Source of the DNA: Lachnospiraceae bacterium
Lineage (GTDB): Bacteria > Bacillota > Clostridia > Lachnospirales > Lachnospiraceae
NCBI GenBank assembly: GCA_022510615.1
Contig: JAFLTC010000016.1
Span: 1-42,896 of the forward strand
Length of the DNA: 42,896 bases
Direction: 5' to 3'
Shown here: positions 1-8,753 of the stretch, piece by piece
Numbering within the stretch: the first letter of the stretch is position 1
Layout of the letters: each line of letters starts with the position of its first letter
The notes under the pieces: generated by a model
The model's database searches: none
Told to the model about the DNA's origin: nothing
What the model saw: the letters and a program-made list of their open reading frames with translations, nothing else
Translations under genes and position numbers: made by a program

Positions 1-5
1 GATGT

Positions 6-41
6 TGTCTGGTCACAGACAATGTCTGATTACAGACATTG
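6..41. repeat. Tandem palindromes TGTCTG-N4-CAGACA, two copies
   Basis: Two copies of TGTCTG-N4-CAGACA (6-21 and 23-38) sit head to tail with one base between them, a 17-bp period. The second extends outward to a 9-bp perfect inverted repeat (CAATGTCTG / CAGACATTG). They end 9 bases before the tRNA. There is no T-tract, so a simple terminator is unlikely. Tandem operator sites or the edge of a longer repeat run upstream of the window are both possible. The function is unknown. Confidence 0.6.
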
Positions 42-49
42 TTGATTAT

Positions 50-122
<73 letters not shown>

Positions 123-123
123 T

Positions 124-160
124 AAGAAAGGAATCATGCTTTGCATGGTTTCTTTTTTTT
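124..160 (+). terminator. Rho-independent terminator of tRNA-Gly
   Basis: The arms 124-139 and 143-158 pair along their whole length, with three G-U wobbles, around a 3-base loop. The 3' arm ends in a run of eight T. It starts two bases after the tRNA ends. Confidence 0.85.
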
Positions 161-182
161 GGAAAAATAACGGATACCCCTC

Positions 183-211
183 TTGCAACCCTACTTATAT
201 TCTGATAAACT
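183..211 (+). promoter_or_regulatory. Candidate sigma-A promoter for asnS-asnA
   Basis: TTGCAA (183-188) and TAAACT (206-211) are 17 bp apart, the normal sigma-A spacing, in the short gap between the tRNA terminator and asnS. A TTGACA at 221-226 has no good -10 partner at 16-18 bp. The choice is therefore uncertain. Confidence 0.35.
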
Positions 212-243
212 AAATGTGATTTGACATAGAGAACAAAATGCTG

Positions 244-261
244 CGGATATGGAAATGTCCG
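244..261 (+). promoter_or_regulatory. Leader hairpin with GGAA tetraloop before the asnS ribosome site
   Basis: CGGATAT (244-250) pairs with ATGTCCG (255-261), giving 7 bp with one U-G wobble, across the GNRA-type loop GGAA. It ends 7 bases before the GGAGG of asnS, so it could affect translation start. There is no T-box signature in this leader. Confidence 0.4.
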
Positions 262-277
262 ACAAATGGAGGAAATT

Positions 278-1672
278 ATGGAACTAACAACGAGTATACG
301 GAGTTTATTTCGGGAAAAGGATAAGTATCTGAATCAGATAGTGACAGTGGGAGGCTGGATAAGAAGTGTCAGGGATTCCAAAACCTTTGGTTTTTTGGTT
401 GTCAATGACGGAACCTTTTTTGAGCCGCTTCAGGTTGTATATGCGGACGGGCTGGAGAATTTTTCGGAAATATCCAGACTGAACGTGGGAGCTGCGGTGA
501 TTGTTACCGGTAAGCTGGTGGAAACGCCAAATGCCAAGCAGCCCTTTGAAATACAGGCAGATGAAGTCAGAATTGAGGGCGGCTCCGCCTCGGATTATCC
601 ACTACAGAAAAAGCGCCACTCTTTTGAATATCTGCGGACGATTTCTCATCTGCGTCCGAGAACGAATACATTTCAGGCAGTATTCCGTGTGCGTTCCCTG
701 ATTGCCTATGCCATTCATAAATTTTTTCAGGAGAGGGAATTTGTCTATGTACACACCCCTCTGATTACGGGAAGCGACTGTGAGGGTGCCGGAGAAATGT
801 TCCGGGTGACAACACTGGATATGGAAAATCTTCCGAAAACACCGGAGGGAAAAATCGATTATACGAAGGATTTTTTTAGTAAGGAAACGAATCTCACTGT
901 CAGCGGACAGTTGAACGGGGAAACCTATGCCATGGCATTTAAAAATATTTACACCTTCGGACCTACCTTCCGGGCAGAAAATTCCAATACGACCCGTCAT
1001 GCGGCAGAATTCTGGATGATAGAGCCGGAAATTGCCTTTGCGGATTTGCAGGATGATATGATGTTAGCTGAGAGTATGCTAAAATACATTATCTCCTATG
1101 TGCTGGAACATGCACCGGAGGAAATGGAATTTTTTAATAAATTTGTGGATAAGGGATTGATTGAACGGCTGGAGCATGTAATGAACTCGGATTTTGCCCA
1201 TGTGACCTACACTGAGGCGATAGAGCTTCTGGAGAAGCACAATGATAAGTTTGAGTATAAGGTTTCCTGGGGATCGGACTTACAGACAGAGCATGAGCGC
1301 TATCTGACAGAGGAAATTTTCAAACGTCCGGTATTCGTAACGGATTATCCAAAGGAAATCAAAGCCTTTTACATGAAAATGAACGAGGATGGAAAAACGG
1401 TGGCGGCCATGGATTGCCTGGTGCCGGGAATCGGGGAAATCATCGGTGGAAGCCAGCGTGAGGACGATTACGATAAGTTAATAAAACGGATGGAAGAATG
1501 TGGACTGGAAAAGGAAGACTACGACTTCTATCTGGATTTGCGAAAATACGGAACTGCCCGCCATGCCGGTTTTGGACTGGGGTTTGAGCGGTGTGTCATG
1601 TACTTGACGGGAATGCAGAATATTCGTGATGTGATTCCGTTCCCGCGGACAGTAAATAATTGTGAATTATAG
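278..1672 (+). CDS. asnS: Asparaginyl-tRNA synthetase
   Basis: Class IIb aminoacyl-tRNA synthetase that attaches asparagine to tRNA-Asn in the cytoplasm. The protein is 464 residues, the usual AsnRS length. An N-terminal OB-fold anticodon-binding domain (about 1-110, with [13 protein letters not shown]) precedes the catalytic core. Motif 2 is seen as [19 protein letters not shown] and motif 3 as [16 protein letters not shown] chose ATG 278 over ATG 266 because 266 lies inside the ribosome site (ATGGAGGAAATT), whose GGAGG is properly spaced only for 278. asnA follows 10 bases downstream, so asparagine synthesis and charging are probably co-transcribed. Having AsnRS suggests that charging of tRNA-Asn need not depend on the amidotransferase route. 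Confidence 0.96.
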   Translation: MELTTSIRSLFREKDKYLNQIVTVGGWIRSVRDSKTFGFLVVNDGTFFEPLQVVYADGLENFSEISRLNVGAAVIVTGKLVETPNAKQPFEIQADEVRIEGGSASDYPLQKKRHSFEYLRTISHLRPRTNTFQAVFRVRSLIAYAIHKFFQEREFVYVHTPLITGSDCEGAGEMFRVTTLDMENLPKTPEGKIDYTKDFFSKETNLTVSGQLNGETYAMAFKNIYTFGPTFRAENSNTTRHAAEFWMIEPEIAFADLQDDMMLAESMLKYIISYVLEHAPEEMEFFNKFVDKGLIERLEHVMNSDFAHVTYTEAIELLEKHNDKFEYKVSWGSDLQTEHERYLTEEIFKRPVFVTDYPKEIKAFYMKMNEDGKTVAAMDCLVPGIGEIIGGSQREDDYDKLIKRMEECGLEKEDYDFYLDLRKYGTARHAGFGLGFERCVMYLTGMQNIRDVIPFPRTVNNCEL

Positions 1673-1682
1673 GAGGAAAAAT

Positions 1683-2690
1683 ATGAATCTGTTAGTACCT
1701 GAATCTTATAAACCAGCATTGGATATTCGTGAAACTGAAGTTGCCATTAAGACAGTAAAGGATTTTTTTGAGAGAGCACTGGCGGCAAACCTGAATCTGA
1801 CCCGTGTCTCGGCACCTCTGTTTGTAGCGCCGGAATCCGGCTTGAATGATAACTTAAACGGAGTGGAACGTCCGGTCAGCTTTGGCATTAAGGAGCAGAA
1901 TGAGCGGGAGGTAGAAATTGTCCACTCCCTCGCTAAATGGAAACGTCATGCCCTGAAACGCTATGGTTTCTCTCACGGCGAGGGTCTCTATACCGATATG
2001 AATGCCATCAGACGGGATGAAGATACGGATAATCTCCATTCTATTTTTGTGGACCAGTGGGATTGGGAGAGAATTATTACAAAAGAGGAGAGAAATACAG
2101 ATACCTTAAAGGATATTGTGGGAAGAGTATATGCAGCACTGCAGGAAACAGAAGATTATATGGCAACGAAGTATGCTTACATAACGAAATCCCTGCCGGA
2201 TAGCATTACCTATGTGACGACACAGGAGTTAGAAGATGCCTACCCGGATAAAACGCCAAAGGAAAGAGAATATATGGCGGCGAAGGAGCATGGAGCCATT
2301 TTTCTTATGCAGATAGGAGATAAGCTGGCTTCCGGAAAGCCTCACGATGGGCGGGCACCGGATTATGATGACTGGTCCTTAAACGGTGATATTATTGTAT
2401 ATTATCCGGTACTGGATATTGCTCTGGAGCTTTCCTCCATGGGAATTCGTGTGGATGAGAAAGCCTTAAAGGAACAGCTTGTAAAGGCGGGATGTGAGGA
2501 CCGGGAAAAGCTCCCGTTCCAGAAAGAGATTCTTGAGAAAAAACTGCCTTATACCATTGGCGGTGGAATCGGTCAGTCCCGTATCTGTATGTTCTTTTTG
2601 AAAAAAGCACATATCGGAGAGGTGCAGTCTTCTATCTGGCCGGAGGAGATACTAAAAGAGGCAGAAAAAAGAAACCTGTACCTGTTATAA
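1683..2690 (+). CDS. asnA: Aspartate-ammonia ligase (asparagine synthetase A)
   Basis: Makes asparagine from aspartate, ammonia and ATP (releasing AMP and PPi). It is the ammonia-dependent enzyme, structurally related to class II aminoacyl-tRNA synthetases. The protein is 335 residues; the E. coli enzyme is 330. Family-typical segments are VSAPLFV, GLNDNLNGVERPVSF, the VDQWDWE region, DDWSLNGDI and the C-terminal GGGIGQSR. ATG 1683 is chosen because AGGAGGAAAA lies just before it; upstream in-frame ATG 1662 overlaps the end of asnS and lacks a ribosome site. It follows asnS by 10 bases, which supports an asparagine operon. Confidence 0.96.
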   Translation: MNLLVPESYKPALDIRETEVAIKTVKDFFERALAANLNLTRVSAPLFVAPESGLNDNLNGVERPVSFGIKEQNEREVEIVHSLAKWKRHALKRYGFSHGEGLYTDMNAIRRDEDTDNLHSIFVDQWDWERIITKEERNTDTLKDIVGRVYAALQETEDYMATKYAYITKSLPDSITYVTTQELEDAYPDKTPKEREYMAAKEHGAIFLMQIGDKLASGKPHDGRAPDYDDWSLNGDIIVYYPVLDIALELSSMGIRVDEKALKEQLVKAGCEDREKLPFQKEILEKKLPYTIGGGIGQSRICMFFLKKAHIGEVQSSIWPEEILKEAEKRNLYLL

Positions 2691-2715
2691 ATAGAAGATT
2701 AGGACGTGATACCGT

Positions 2716-3888
2716 ATGGATAATTTTACTTTTTACTCCCCGACCTATTTTGATTTTGGAAAAGACAGTGAGCTTCATGCACCGCAGCTGATAAAACAGT
2801 TTGGTGGAAGCCGGATTCTTTTGCACTATGGCGGTGGCTCCATTAAAAAGAGCGGTTTGTATGACAGAGTGACAGACAGCCTGAAAAAGGCAGGACTTTT
2901 CTATTTGGAGTTGGCCGGTGTAAAACCAAATCCCCGCAGCGGTCTTGTATATGAGGGCATTGAATTATGTAAACGGGAAAAAGTAGATTTTATTCTTGCC
3001 ATAGGTGGCGGAAGTACCATTGATTCTGCCAAGGCAATTGCGGCGGGAAGTGTGTACGACGGCGACTTTATGGATTTTTACCAGGGAAAGGCAACGATCG
3101 AAAAGGCGCTTCCGGTGGGGACCATTCTGACCATTGCGGCAGCCGGGAGCGAGGGGTCGCCAAATACCGTCATAACCCATGAAGAAACTCAGGTAAAAAA
3201 AGGGACAAAAAGTGATTTTTTGCGTCCCCGATTTTCCATCTTAAATCCGGAACTGACCTGTACCCTGCCGGCCTATCAGACAGCAGCAGGTGCTACGGAT
3301 ATTATGATTCATGTGTGTGAGCGTTATTTTTCTAATACAAAGGAAGTAGAAATTACCGACCGCCTTTGCGAGGCGATTTTAAAAACGATCATCTATGAAA
3401 CACCAAGAGTATTGAAAAACCCGGATAACTATGAGGCGAGGGCCAATATTATGTGGGCAGGGATGTTAGCTCATAACAATGTGTGCGGTGTGGGCAGGGA
3501 ACAGGATTGGGCAAGTCACCATATTGAACATGAACTGTCGGCACTGTACGATGTTACTCATGGTGCGGGACTGGCGGTAATTGCTCCGCTTTGGATGCGC
3601 CATGTGCTGGATAAAAATCCGGACAAACTGGTCTCCTTTGCGGTAAGAGTATGGAATATTGATTACAATATGGAAAATCCAAAGGAAACCGCGTTAAAGG
3701 GCATTGAAGCCTTTGAAAGTTTTTTGAAAAATATCGGTATGCCATCCTCCTTTGATGAAATCGGGGCAAAAAAAGAAGATATTACCCATATGGCAGATAA
3801 GCTGATGGGCAGCAAAACGACAGAAGGGAATTATGTAAAGCTGTCAAAAGAAGATGTAATTAAAATATATGAAAGTGCCGTAAAATAA
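2716..3888 (+). CDS. Iron-dependent alcohol/aldehyde reductase, YqhD/BdhA type
   Basis: Group III Fe-dependent alcohol dehydrogenase, expected to reduce short-chain aldehydes such as butyraldehyde with NAD(P)H in the cytoplasm. It has 390 residues, the family length. The nucleotide-binding GGGS motifs are at about 39-42 (YGGGSIKKSG) and 97-100 (IGGGSTIDSAK). By alignment with YqhD from memory the metal ligands are D195, H199, H268 and H282, all present with the expected spacing. The GGGS at 39-42 matches the NADP(H)-preferring YqhD type; cofactor preference is an inference. It starts 25 bases after asnA and has only a weak AGGA ribosome site. Either fermentation or aldehyde detoxification could be its role. 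Confidence 0.9.
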   Translation: MDNFTFYSPTYFDFGKDSELHAPQLIKQFGGSRILLHYGGGSIKKSGLYDRVTDSLKKAGLFYLELAGVKPNPRSGLVYEGIELCKREKVDFILAIGGGSTIDSAKAIAAGSVYDGDFMDFYQGKATIEKALPVGTILTIAAAGSEGSPNTVITHEETQVKKGTKSDFLRPRFSILNPELTCTLPAYQTAAGATDIMIHVCERYFSNTKEVEITDRLCEAILKTIIYETPRVLKNPDNYEARANIMWAGMLAHNNVCGVGREQDWASHHIEHELSALYDVTHGAGLAVIAPLWMRHVLDKNPDKLVSFAVRVWNIDYNMENPKETALKGIEAFESFLKNIGMPSSFDEIGAKKEDITHMADKLMGSKTTEGNYVKLSKEDVIKIYESAVK

Positions 3889-3932
3889 TGGTGTTAAACC
3901 GTTACAAATAAGGAATAAAGGAAAGAGTGTGC

Positions 3933-4730
3933 ATGAAGGACCAGAAAGAATTTTTACAGCAGATGAAAGAACTGGCTGATTTTGGACGTGCAAAAGAAAA
4001 TGTGCTGACGAAAGAAGAAATAGCAGATTACTGTAGTGATCTGGCACTGACAGAAAAACAGCTGGAATTAGTCTATGCTTATCTGGCAGAGCAGAGGATT
4101 CAGATACCGGGATTTCGGATGTCATCAGGGGATGACAGCCCGAAACCGAACACTGAAAAAGCGGCGAATCAGGCAGAACCAACAGGGAAAATGAGTGCAG
4201 AAGATTCTAAATATTTGCGGATATACCGAAAAGAACTGCGTGACCTGCCTGACCTTTCGAAGGAAGAAATGGAAAAGCTTTATCAAAGACTGCGTAATGG
4301 GGAAGAAGCGGTAATGGAAACCGTTATTAACGGGCATTTAAGCCGTGTGGTAACTTTGGCGGGAAAATACCGGGGAAGGGGAGTACCCCTGGAGGATTTA
4401 ATACAGGAGGGGAATTTAGAACTTATTACATGTGTTTCCATGCTCTGTGGAAATGAAAGCGTGATAGATTTTAAAAAGGCCATCGATCATGCCGTGAGAA
4501 GCCGGCTTATTGAGTTAGTGGACGAAGAGCTGTCACAGGATGAAAATGAAAGTACGGTGCTGGCGCGGTTAAATCTTTTACTGGAAGCAACGCGCACGCT
4601 GGCAGAGGAGTATGGGCGAATTGCCACATTAGAAGAGCTGGCGGAGTTTACCCACATGGATGCTGAGGAAATTCAGATGTATGTGGATTTGACCAAAGAG
4701 GGGATTGAAATTGGCAAAGGAGAAAAATAG
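3933..4730 (+). CDS. Sigma-70-like protein lacking region 4
   Basis: 265 residues resembling the front half of a primary sigma factor. Residues 11-60 look like region 1.1 (LTKEEIADYC...). Residues 93-125 look like region 1.2 (YLRIYRKELRDLPDLSKEE). Residues 128-165 look like regions 2.1-2.2, with the core-binding signature LAGKYRGRGVPLEDLIQEGN. After that the aromatic-rich 2.3-2.4 block is not recognisable. Residues 210-255 resemble region 3 (GRIATLEELAEFTHMDAEEI). The protein then ends, so the region 4 helix-turn-helix that reads the -35 box is absent. ATG 3933 is better spaced from AAGGAAAG than GTG 3927. It precedes mutY closely. It could bind RNA polymerase without ordinary promoter recognition; that role is inferred. 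Confidence 0.72.
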   Translation: MKDQKEFLQQMKELADFGRAKENVLTKEEIADYCSDLALTEKQLELVYAYLAEQRIQIPGFRMSSGDDSPKPNTEKAANQAEPTGKMSAEDSKYLRIYRKELRDLPDLSKEEMEKLYQRLRNGEEAVMETVINGHLSRVVTLAGKYRGRGVPLEDLIQEGNLELITCVSMLCGNESVIDFKKAIDHAVRSRLIELVDEELSQDENESTVLARLNLLLEATRTLAEEYGRIATLEELAEFTHMDAEEIQMYVDLTKEGIEIGKGEK

Positions 4731-4731
4731 A

Positions 4732-5811
4732 TTGGACGATTTATATGATTTGGGGGCTGTAGTAGAGCCCCTTTGTTTGTGGTATGAGGAAAATAAAAGA
4801 AGTATGCCATGGCGGGACGCTCCTTCTCCGTATCATGTGTGGCTGTCTGAAATCATGCTGCAGCAAACAAGGATTGAGGCGGCAAAGGCGTATTATGAAC
4901 GGTTTATCAAGAGACTTCCGGATGTGAAAGCCCTGGCGCAGGTGCCGGAGGAGGAGCTTTTAAAACTGTGGGAGGGGCTCGGCTATTACAACCGTGCCAG
5001 AAACCTGCAAAAAGCGGCAAAGGTTATTGTGGAGCGATATGAGGGCAGGATTCCTGCCGACTATGACCTTTTGCTGAATTTGCCGGGTATTGGGAGCTAT
5101 ACCGCAGGAGCCATTGCTTCGATTGCCTATGGAATTGCAGCGTCGGCAGTGGATGGCAATGTTCTCCGGGTAACTATGCGGTATCTGGGTAGTGAGGATG
5201 ATATATCGAAAATGTCCGTCCGGAAAAAAATGGAGCGTTCGATTCTGACTGTGATCCCTAAGGACAAGCCGGGAGAGTTTAACCAGGCAGTTATGGAACT
5301 GGGAGAGGTTATCTGTATTCCGAATGGGATGCCTCTTTGTGAGGAGTGTCCTCTGGCGGACGGCTGTCAGGCAAAAAGGGAAGGAAAGCAGACAGAATTA
5401 CCGGTAAAGCCGGAAAAAAAGAGACGTCGTATTGAAAAAAGGACATTATTGATTCTGGAGTGGGAGGGACAAATCGGCATTGCCAGAAGGAAACCAACCG
5501 GGTTGTTGGCAGGACTGTGGGAATTTCCGTCCATGGAGGGGCACCTTTCTTTGAAGGATATAGAACAATTTTTGAATAAAAACGGGATATCCGGGACTAA
5601 GATCGAGCGCATGAAAAGCGGGAAACATATTTTTTCCCATGTTGAGTGGCATATGAGAGGCTATCACATTGTCCTGTCGCCGGATCAGGTACCGGAGGAT
5701 AAAACACAAGATATTGTGCCGGATGTTATTTGGACAGAAAAAGAAGAACTGGAAAAAACGTATGCCATTCCGGTGGCTTTTCATTCTTTTTTGAGACAGA
5801 TAATCCGGTAA
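4732..5811 (+). CDS. mutY: A/G-specific adenine DNA glycosylase
   Basis: Removes adenine mispaired with 8-oxoguanine or G, a base-excision repair step in the GO system. About 359 residues. The HhH-GPD domain shows MPWRDAPSPYHVWLSEIMLQQT (catalytic Glu in SEIMLQQT), the hairpin LPGIGSYTAGAI and the catalytic Asp in AVDGNVLRV. The Fe-S cysteines are C-x7-C-x2-C-x5-C (CIPNGMPLCEECPLADGC), one residue longer in the first gap than E. coli MutY. The C-terminal third is the NUDIX-like 8-oxoG recognition domain. No ATG start is available; TTG 4732 is preferred because AAAGGAG lies 11 bases before it and it follows directly on the upstream stop. TTG 4705 is the alternative. Confidence 0.93.
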   Translation: MDDLYDLGAVVEPLCLWYEENKRSMPWRDAPSPYHVWLSEIMLQQTRIEAAKAYYERFIKRLPDVKALAQVPEEELLKLWEGLGYYNRARNLQKAAKVIVERYEGRIPADYDLLLNLPGIGSYTAGAIASIAYGIAASAVDGNVLRVTMRYLGSEDDISKMSVRKKMERSILTVIPKDKPGEFNQAVMELGEVICIPNGMPLCEECPLADGCQAKREGKQTELPVKPEKKRRRIEKRTLLILEWEGQIGIARRKPTGLLAGLWEFPSMEGHLSLKDIEQFLNKNGISGTKIERMKSGKHIFSHVEWHMRGYHIVLSPDQVPEDKTQDIVPDVIWTEKEELEKTYAIPVAFHSFLRQIIR

Positions 5812-5867
5812 AAAATGCCGGAATAACCGCGATTTTTCGAGGTTTTCGCCCTTTGTATTTCCATTCT

Positions 5868-5938
5868 ACAAATATAGTAAAAACACAGGATATTGTACTG
5901 AAAAAAGAAAAAAGAACAAAAAAATTACAATATATAGT
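5868..5938 (+). promoter_or_regulatory. NrdR-box-like sites upstream of nrdD
   Basis: Three AT-rich near-palindromes resemble the NrdR consensus half-sites ACA...TGT around ATAT: ACAAATATAGT (5868-5878), ACAGGATATTGT (5885-5896) and ACAATATATAGT (5927-5938). The last abuts the -35 element, a position suited to repression. NrdR is known to control ribonucleotide reductase genes. The matches are partial and were judged by eye. Confidence 0.35.
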
Positions 5939-5967
5939 AGACAAGACCACACTGTCAGTGCTATAAT
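5938..5967 (+). promoter_or_regulatory. Extended -10 sigma-A promoter for nrdD-nrdG
   Basis: TAGACA (5938-5943) and TATAAT (5962-5967) are 18 bp apart, with TG one base before the -10 (TGCTATAAT). Start of transcription is expected near 5974, about 46 bases before the nrdD start. Confidence 0.7.
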
Positions 5968-6019
5968 AGAGCACATAGGTTGCTTGCGTGAGATGGAAAA
6001 ACGAAAGGAGTGTCAAAAA

Positions 6020-8146
6020 GTGAGGGTTATTAAACGGGATGGCCGTATGGTGGATTATGACAGAAACAAGATATTGATTGCTATCCGTAAAGCAAATGCG
6101 GAGGTAGATCCATTTGAGAGAGCCACCGACGACATGATTGATGGTATCATTGCCGGCATTGAGACGATGAATAGAGAAACAATGCAGGTAGAAGATATCC
6201 AGGATATCATTGAACAGAAATTAATGGCAGCAGGGAAATTTGACTTGGCCAAAAAATACATTATATACCGCTACACAAGAGAATTGGTTCGTAAGGCAAA
6301 TACGACAGATGATTCCATTATGAGTCTTATCCAGAACAGTAATAAGGATGTTATGGAGGAGAACTCGAATAAAAATGCCTATGTAGCAAGTACACAGCGT
6401 GACTTGATTGCCGGAGAGGTGTCAAAGGATTTGACAAAGAGAGTACTGCTTCCGGAAAAAATCACAAAGGCTCACGAGGAAGGTGTTCTGCATTTCCATG
6501 ACATGGACTATTTCATTCAGCCGATTTTTAACTGTTGTCTCATTAACATCGGTGACATGTTGGATAACGGCACGGTTATGAACGGAAAGCTGATTGAGAG
6601 CCCGAAGAGCTTTCAGGTGGCATGTACGGTTGTGACACAGATTATTTCTGCTGTTGCCAGCAGCCAGTACGGCGGTCAGTCAGTGGATACCCGCCATTTG
6701 GGGAAATACCTGAGAAGGAGTGCCGATAAATACCGTGCCCAGTATCTGAAAAAATTCGGGGATAAGGTAGATGCTGAGATTGTAGAGCAGTTTGTGGAGG
6801 AACGGGTTCAGGACGAACTGCGTTCCGGTGTCCAGACGATTCAGTATCAGATTAACACGCTGATGACGACGAACGGACAATCCCCATTTGTTACCCTGTT
6901 CTTAAATCTGGATGCAGAAGATGAGTATATCAAAGAAAATGCCATGATCATTGAGGAAGTATTACGGCAGCGCCTGGAGGGAATTAAAAATGAAAAGGGT
7001 GTTTATGTGACACCGGCATTCCCGAAACTTATTTATGTACTGGACGAGCATAATGCATTGAAGGGCGGCAAGTATGATTATATTACGGAGCTGGCTGTCC
7101 AGTGCTCGGCAAAAAGAATGTATCCGGATTACATTTCCGCAAAGAAAATGCGTGAGCATTATGAGGGTAATGTGTTCAGTTGTATGGGCTGCCGCAGTTT
7201 CCTTACTCCGTGGAAGGACGAAAACGGCGAGTATAAATTTGAAGGACGCTTTAATCAGGGTGTTGTCAGCCTGAATCTGCCTCAGATAGGGATTTTGGCA
7301 AAGGGCGATACGGAATATTTCTGGCAGCTTCTGGAGGAAAGGCTCTCCCTGTGCTTTGAAGCACTGATGTGCCGTCACCGTGCACTGGAAGGTGTAACCA
7401 GTGATGTCAGTCCGATTCACTGGCAGTATGGTGCCATTGCAAGGCTGGACAAAGGAGAAAAGATAGACAAGCTGCTTCACGGCGGATATTCTACGATTTC
7501 CCTTGGCTACATCGGACTGTATGAAGTCACGAAACTGATGACGGGAGAAAGTCAGACCACCGAAAAGGGAAGTCAGTTCTCTAAAGCGCTGATGAATCGT
7601 CTGCGCCGTGCTACGGATACGTGGAAAGAGGAGACAGGCATTCATTTTGGATTATATGGCACACCGGCAGAAAGCCTTTGCTACCGTTTTGCTGAAATCG
7701 ATAGAAAACGTTTTGGTTCCATTGAGGATGTGACGGATAAGGGATATTACACCAATTCATATCATGTGGATGTAAGGGAGAAAATTGATGCCTTCAGTAA
7801 GTTCTCCTTTGAGGCACAGTTCCAGACCATTTCTTCCGGCGGTGCGATTTCCTATGTAGAAATACCGAATATGCAGCATAATCTGCCGGCTCTGGCTGAG
7901 GTAGTAAAATATATTTATGACAATATTCAGTACGCTGAGTTTAATACGAAATCCGATTATTGCCATGAATGTGACTATGACGGCGAGATTATTGTCAATG
8001 ACGATTTGGAATGGGAATGCCCGAATTGTGGCAATAAAAACCATGATAAAATGAATGTAACGAGAAGAACCTGCGGCTATCTGGGAGAGAATTTCTGGAA
8101 TGTAGGAAAAACAAAGGAAATTAATTCCCGTGTTCTTCATCTGTAA
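6020..8146 (+). CDS. nrdD: Anaerobic ribonucleoside-triphosphate reductase (class III)
   Basis: Glycyl-radical enzyme that reduces ribonucleoside triphosphates to dNTPs without oxygen. 708 residues. It starts with an ATP-cone regulatory domain (about 1-95: VIKRDGRMVDYDRNKI). The long central domain is the ten-stranded barrel with MTTNGQSPF. Near the C-terminus is a zinc site, CHECD followed by CPNCGN, and the glycyl-radical motif RRTCGYLGEN, with the radical glycine expected at G686. Start GTG 6020 is chosen because AAAGGAG (6004-6010) is well spaced for it; the upstream in-frame TTG at 5984 lacks this. nrdG follows 32 bases later. Strong promoter and NrdR-like sites lie upstream. Confidence 0.97.
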   Translation: MRVIKRDGRMVDYDRNKILIAIRKANAEVDPFERATDDMIDGIIAGIETMNRETMQVEDIQDIIEQKLMAAGKFDLAKKYIIYRYTRELVRKANTTDDSIMSLIQNSNKDVMEENSNKNAYVASTQRDLIAGEVSKDLTKRVLLPEKITKAHEEGVLHFHDMDYFIQPIFNCCLINIGDMLDNGTVMNGKLIESPKSFQVACTVVTQIISAVASSQYGGQSVDTRHLGKYLRRSADKYRAQYLKKFGDKVDAEIVEQFVEERVQDELRSGVQTIQYQINTLMTTNGQSPFVTLFLNLDAEDEYIKENAMIIEEVLRQRLEGIKNEKGVYVTPAFPKLIYVLDEHNALKGGKYDYITELAVQCSAKRMYPDYISAKKMREHYEGNVFSCMGCRSFLTPWKDENGEYKFEGRFNQGVVSLNLPQIGILAKGDTEYFWQLLEERLSLCFEALMCRHRALEGVTSDVSPIHWQYGAIARLDKGEKIDKLLHGGYSTISLGYIGLYEVTKLMTGESQTTEKGSQFSKALMNRLRRATDTWKEETGIHFGLYGTPAESLCYRFAEIDRKRFGSIEDVTDKGYYTNSYHVDVREKIDAFSKFSFEAQFQTISSGGAISYVEIPNMQHNLPALAEVVKYIYDNIQYAEFNTKSDYCHECDYDGEIIVNDDLEWECPNCGNKNHDKMNVTRRTCGYLGENFWNVGKTKEINSRVLHL

Positions 8147-8178
8147 CTACCGGAGTGCCGGATAGGAGAGGTCAAACC

Positions 8179-8709
8179 ATGAATTATGCGGATATAAAGC
8201 AGTATGACGTGGCAAATGGAACAGGCATCCGTGTATCGGTATTTGTCAGTGGCTGTACACATCACTGCAAGGAGTGCTTCAATAAGGAAGCGTGGGATTT
8301 TCATTACGGAAAGCCCTTTACAAAAAAAGAGATAGAAGATGTGATTTCCTATCTGGAGCCGGACTATGTTGCCGGATTGTCTTTGTTGGGAGGAGAGCCC
8401 TTGGAGCCTGAAAATCAGGAAGGGCTCCTTCCTTTGTTGAGAAAAGTCCATGAAACATATCCGGAAAAGAGTGTCTGGTGCTATACGGGATATCTCTTTG
8501 ACAAAGATATTATCGGGCGCATGTGTAAGGAATCCGAGATTGCGAAAGAATTGCTGTCTTATATTGATATTTTAGTGGATGGGGAGTTTATCGCAGAAAA
8601 GAAAAATCTGAAAGTGAATTTCCGAGGTTCCGATAATCAGAGAATTATAGATGTGAAAAAATCTTTGGCTGCAGGAGAAGTTGTCCACTGGGAAGGTGAA
8701 ATCGTATAG
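8179..8709 (+). CDS. nrdG: Anaerobic ribonucleotide reductase activating protein (radical SAM)
   Basis: Uses S-adenosylmethionine and a [4Fe-4S] cluster to install the glycyl radical on NrdD. 176 residues, normal for NrdG. The radical-SAM cysteines C26, C30 and C33 form C-x3-C-x2-C in SGCTHHCKECFN. The SAM-binding glycine motif is LLGGEPLEPEN. ATG 8179 has AGGAGAGGT before it; the upstream ATG 8155 would overlap this ribosome site. It is translated from the same transcript as nrdD, forming the complete class III pair. Confidence 0.96.
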   Translation: MNYADIKQYDVANGTGIRVSVFVSGCTHHCKECFNKEAWDFHYGKPFTKKEIEDVISYLEPDYVAGLSLLGGEPLEPENQEGLLPLLRKVHETYPEKSVWCYTGYLFDKDIIGRMCKESEIAKELLSYIDILVDGEFIAEKKNLKVNFRGSDNQRIIDVKKSLAAGEVVHWEGEIV

Positions 8710-8753
8710 ATGCTGCCTTCGGGGAATATCTGCTTTCAGAAACGGAGGAAAAG

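Noticed and set aside
160-277. T-box leader before asnS
   Set aside because: The gap is too short, and no T-box sequence (TGGNACCGCG) or terminator/antiterminator pair is present.
5730-5966. 78-codon frame bridging the mutY end and the nrdD promoter
   Set aside because: Overlaps the end of mutY in another frame and runs through the NrdR-like boxes and the promoter -10; no ribosome site.
6962-7645. Minus-strand frame of 227 codons inside nrdD
   Set aside because: Lies wholly within a well-conserved gene, with no family match or ribosome site.
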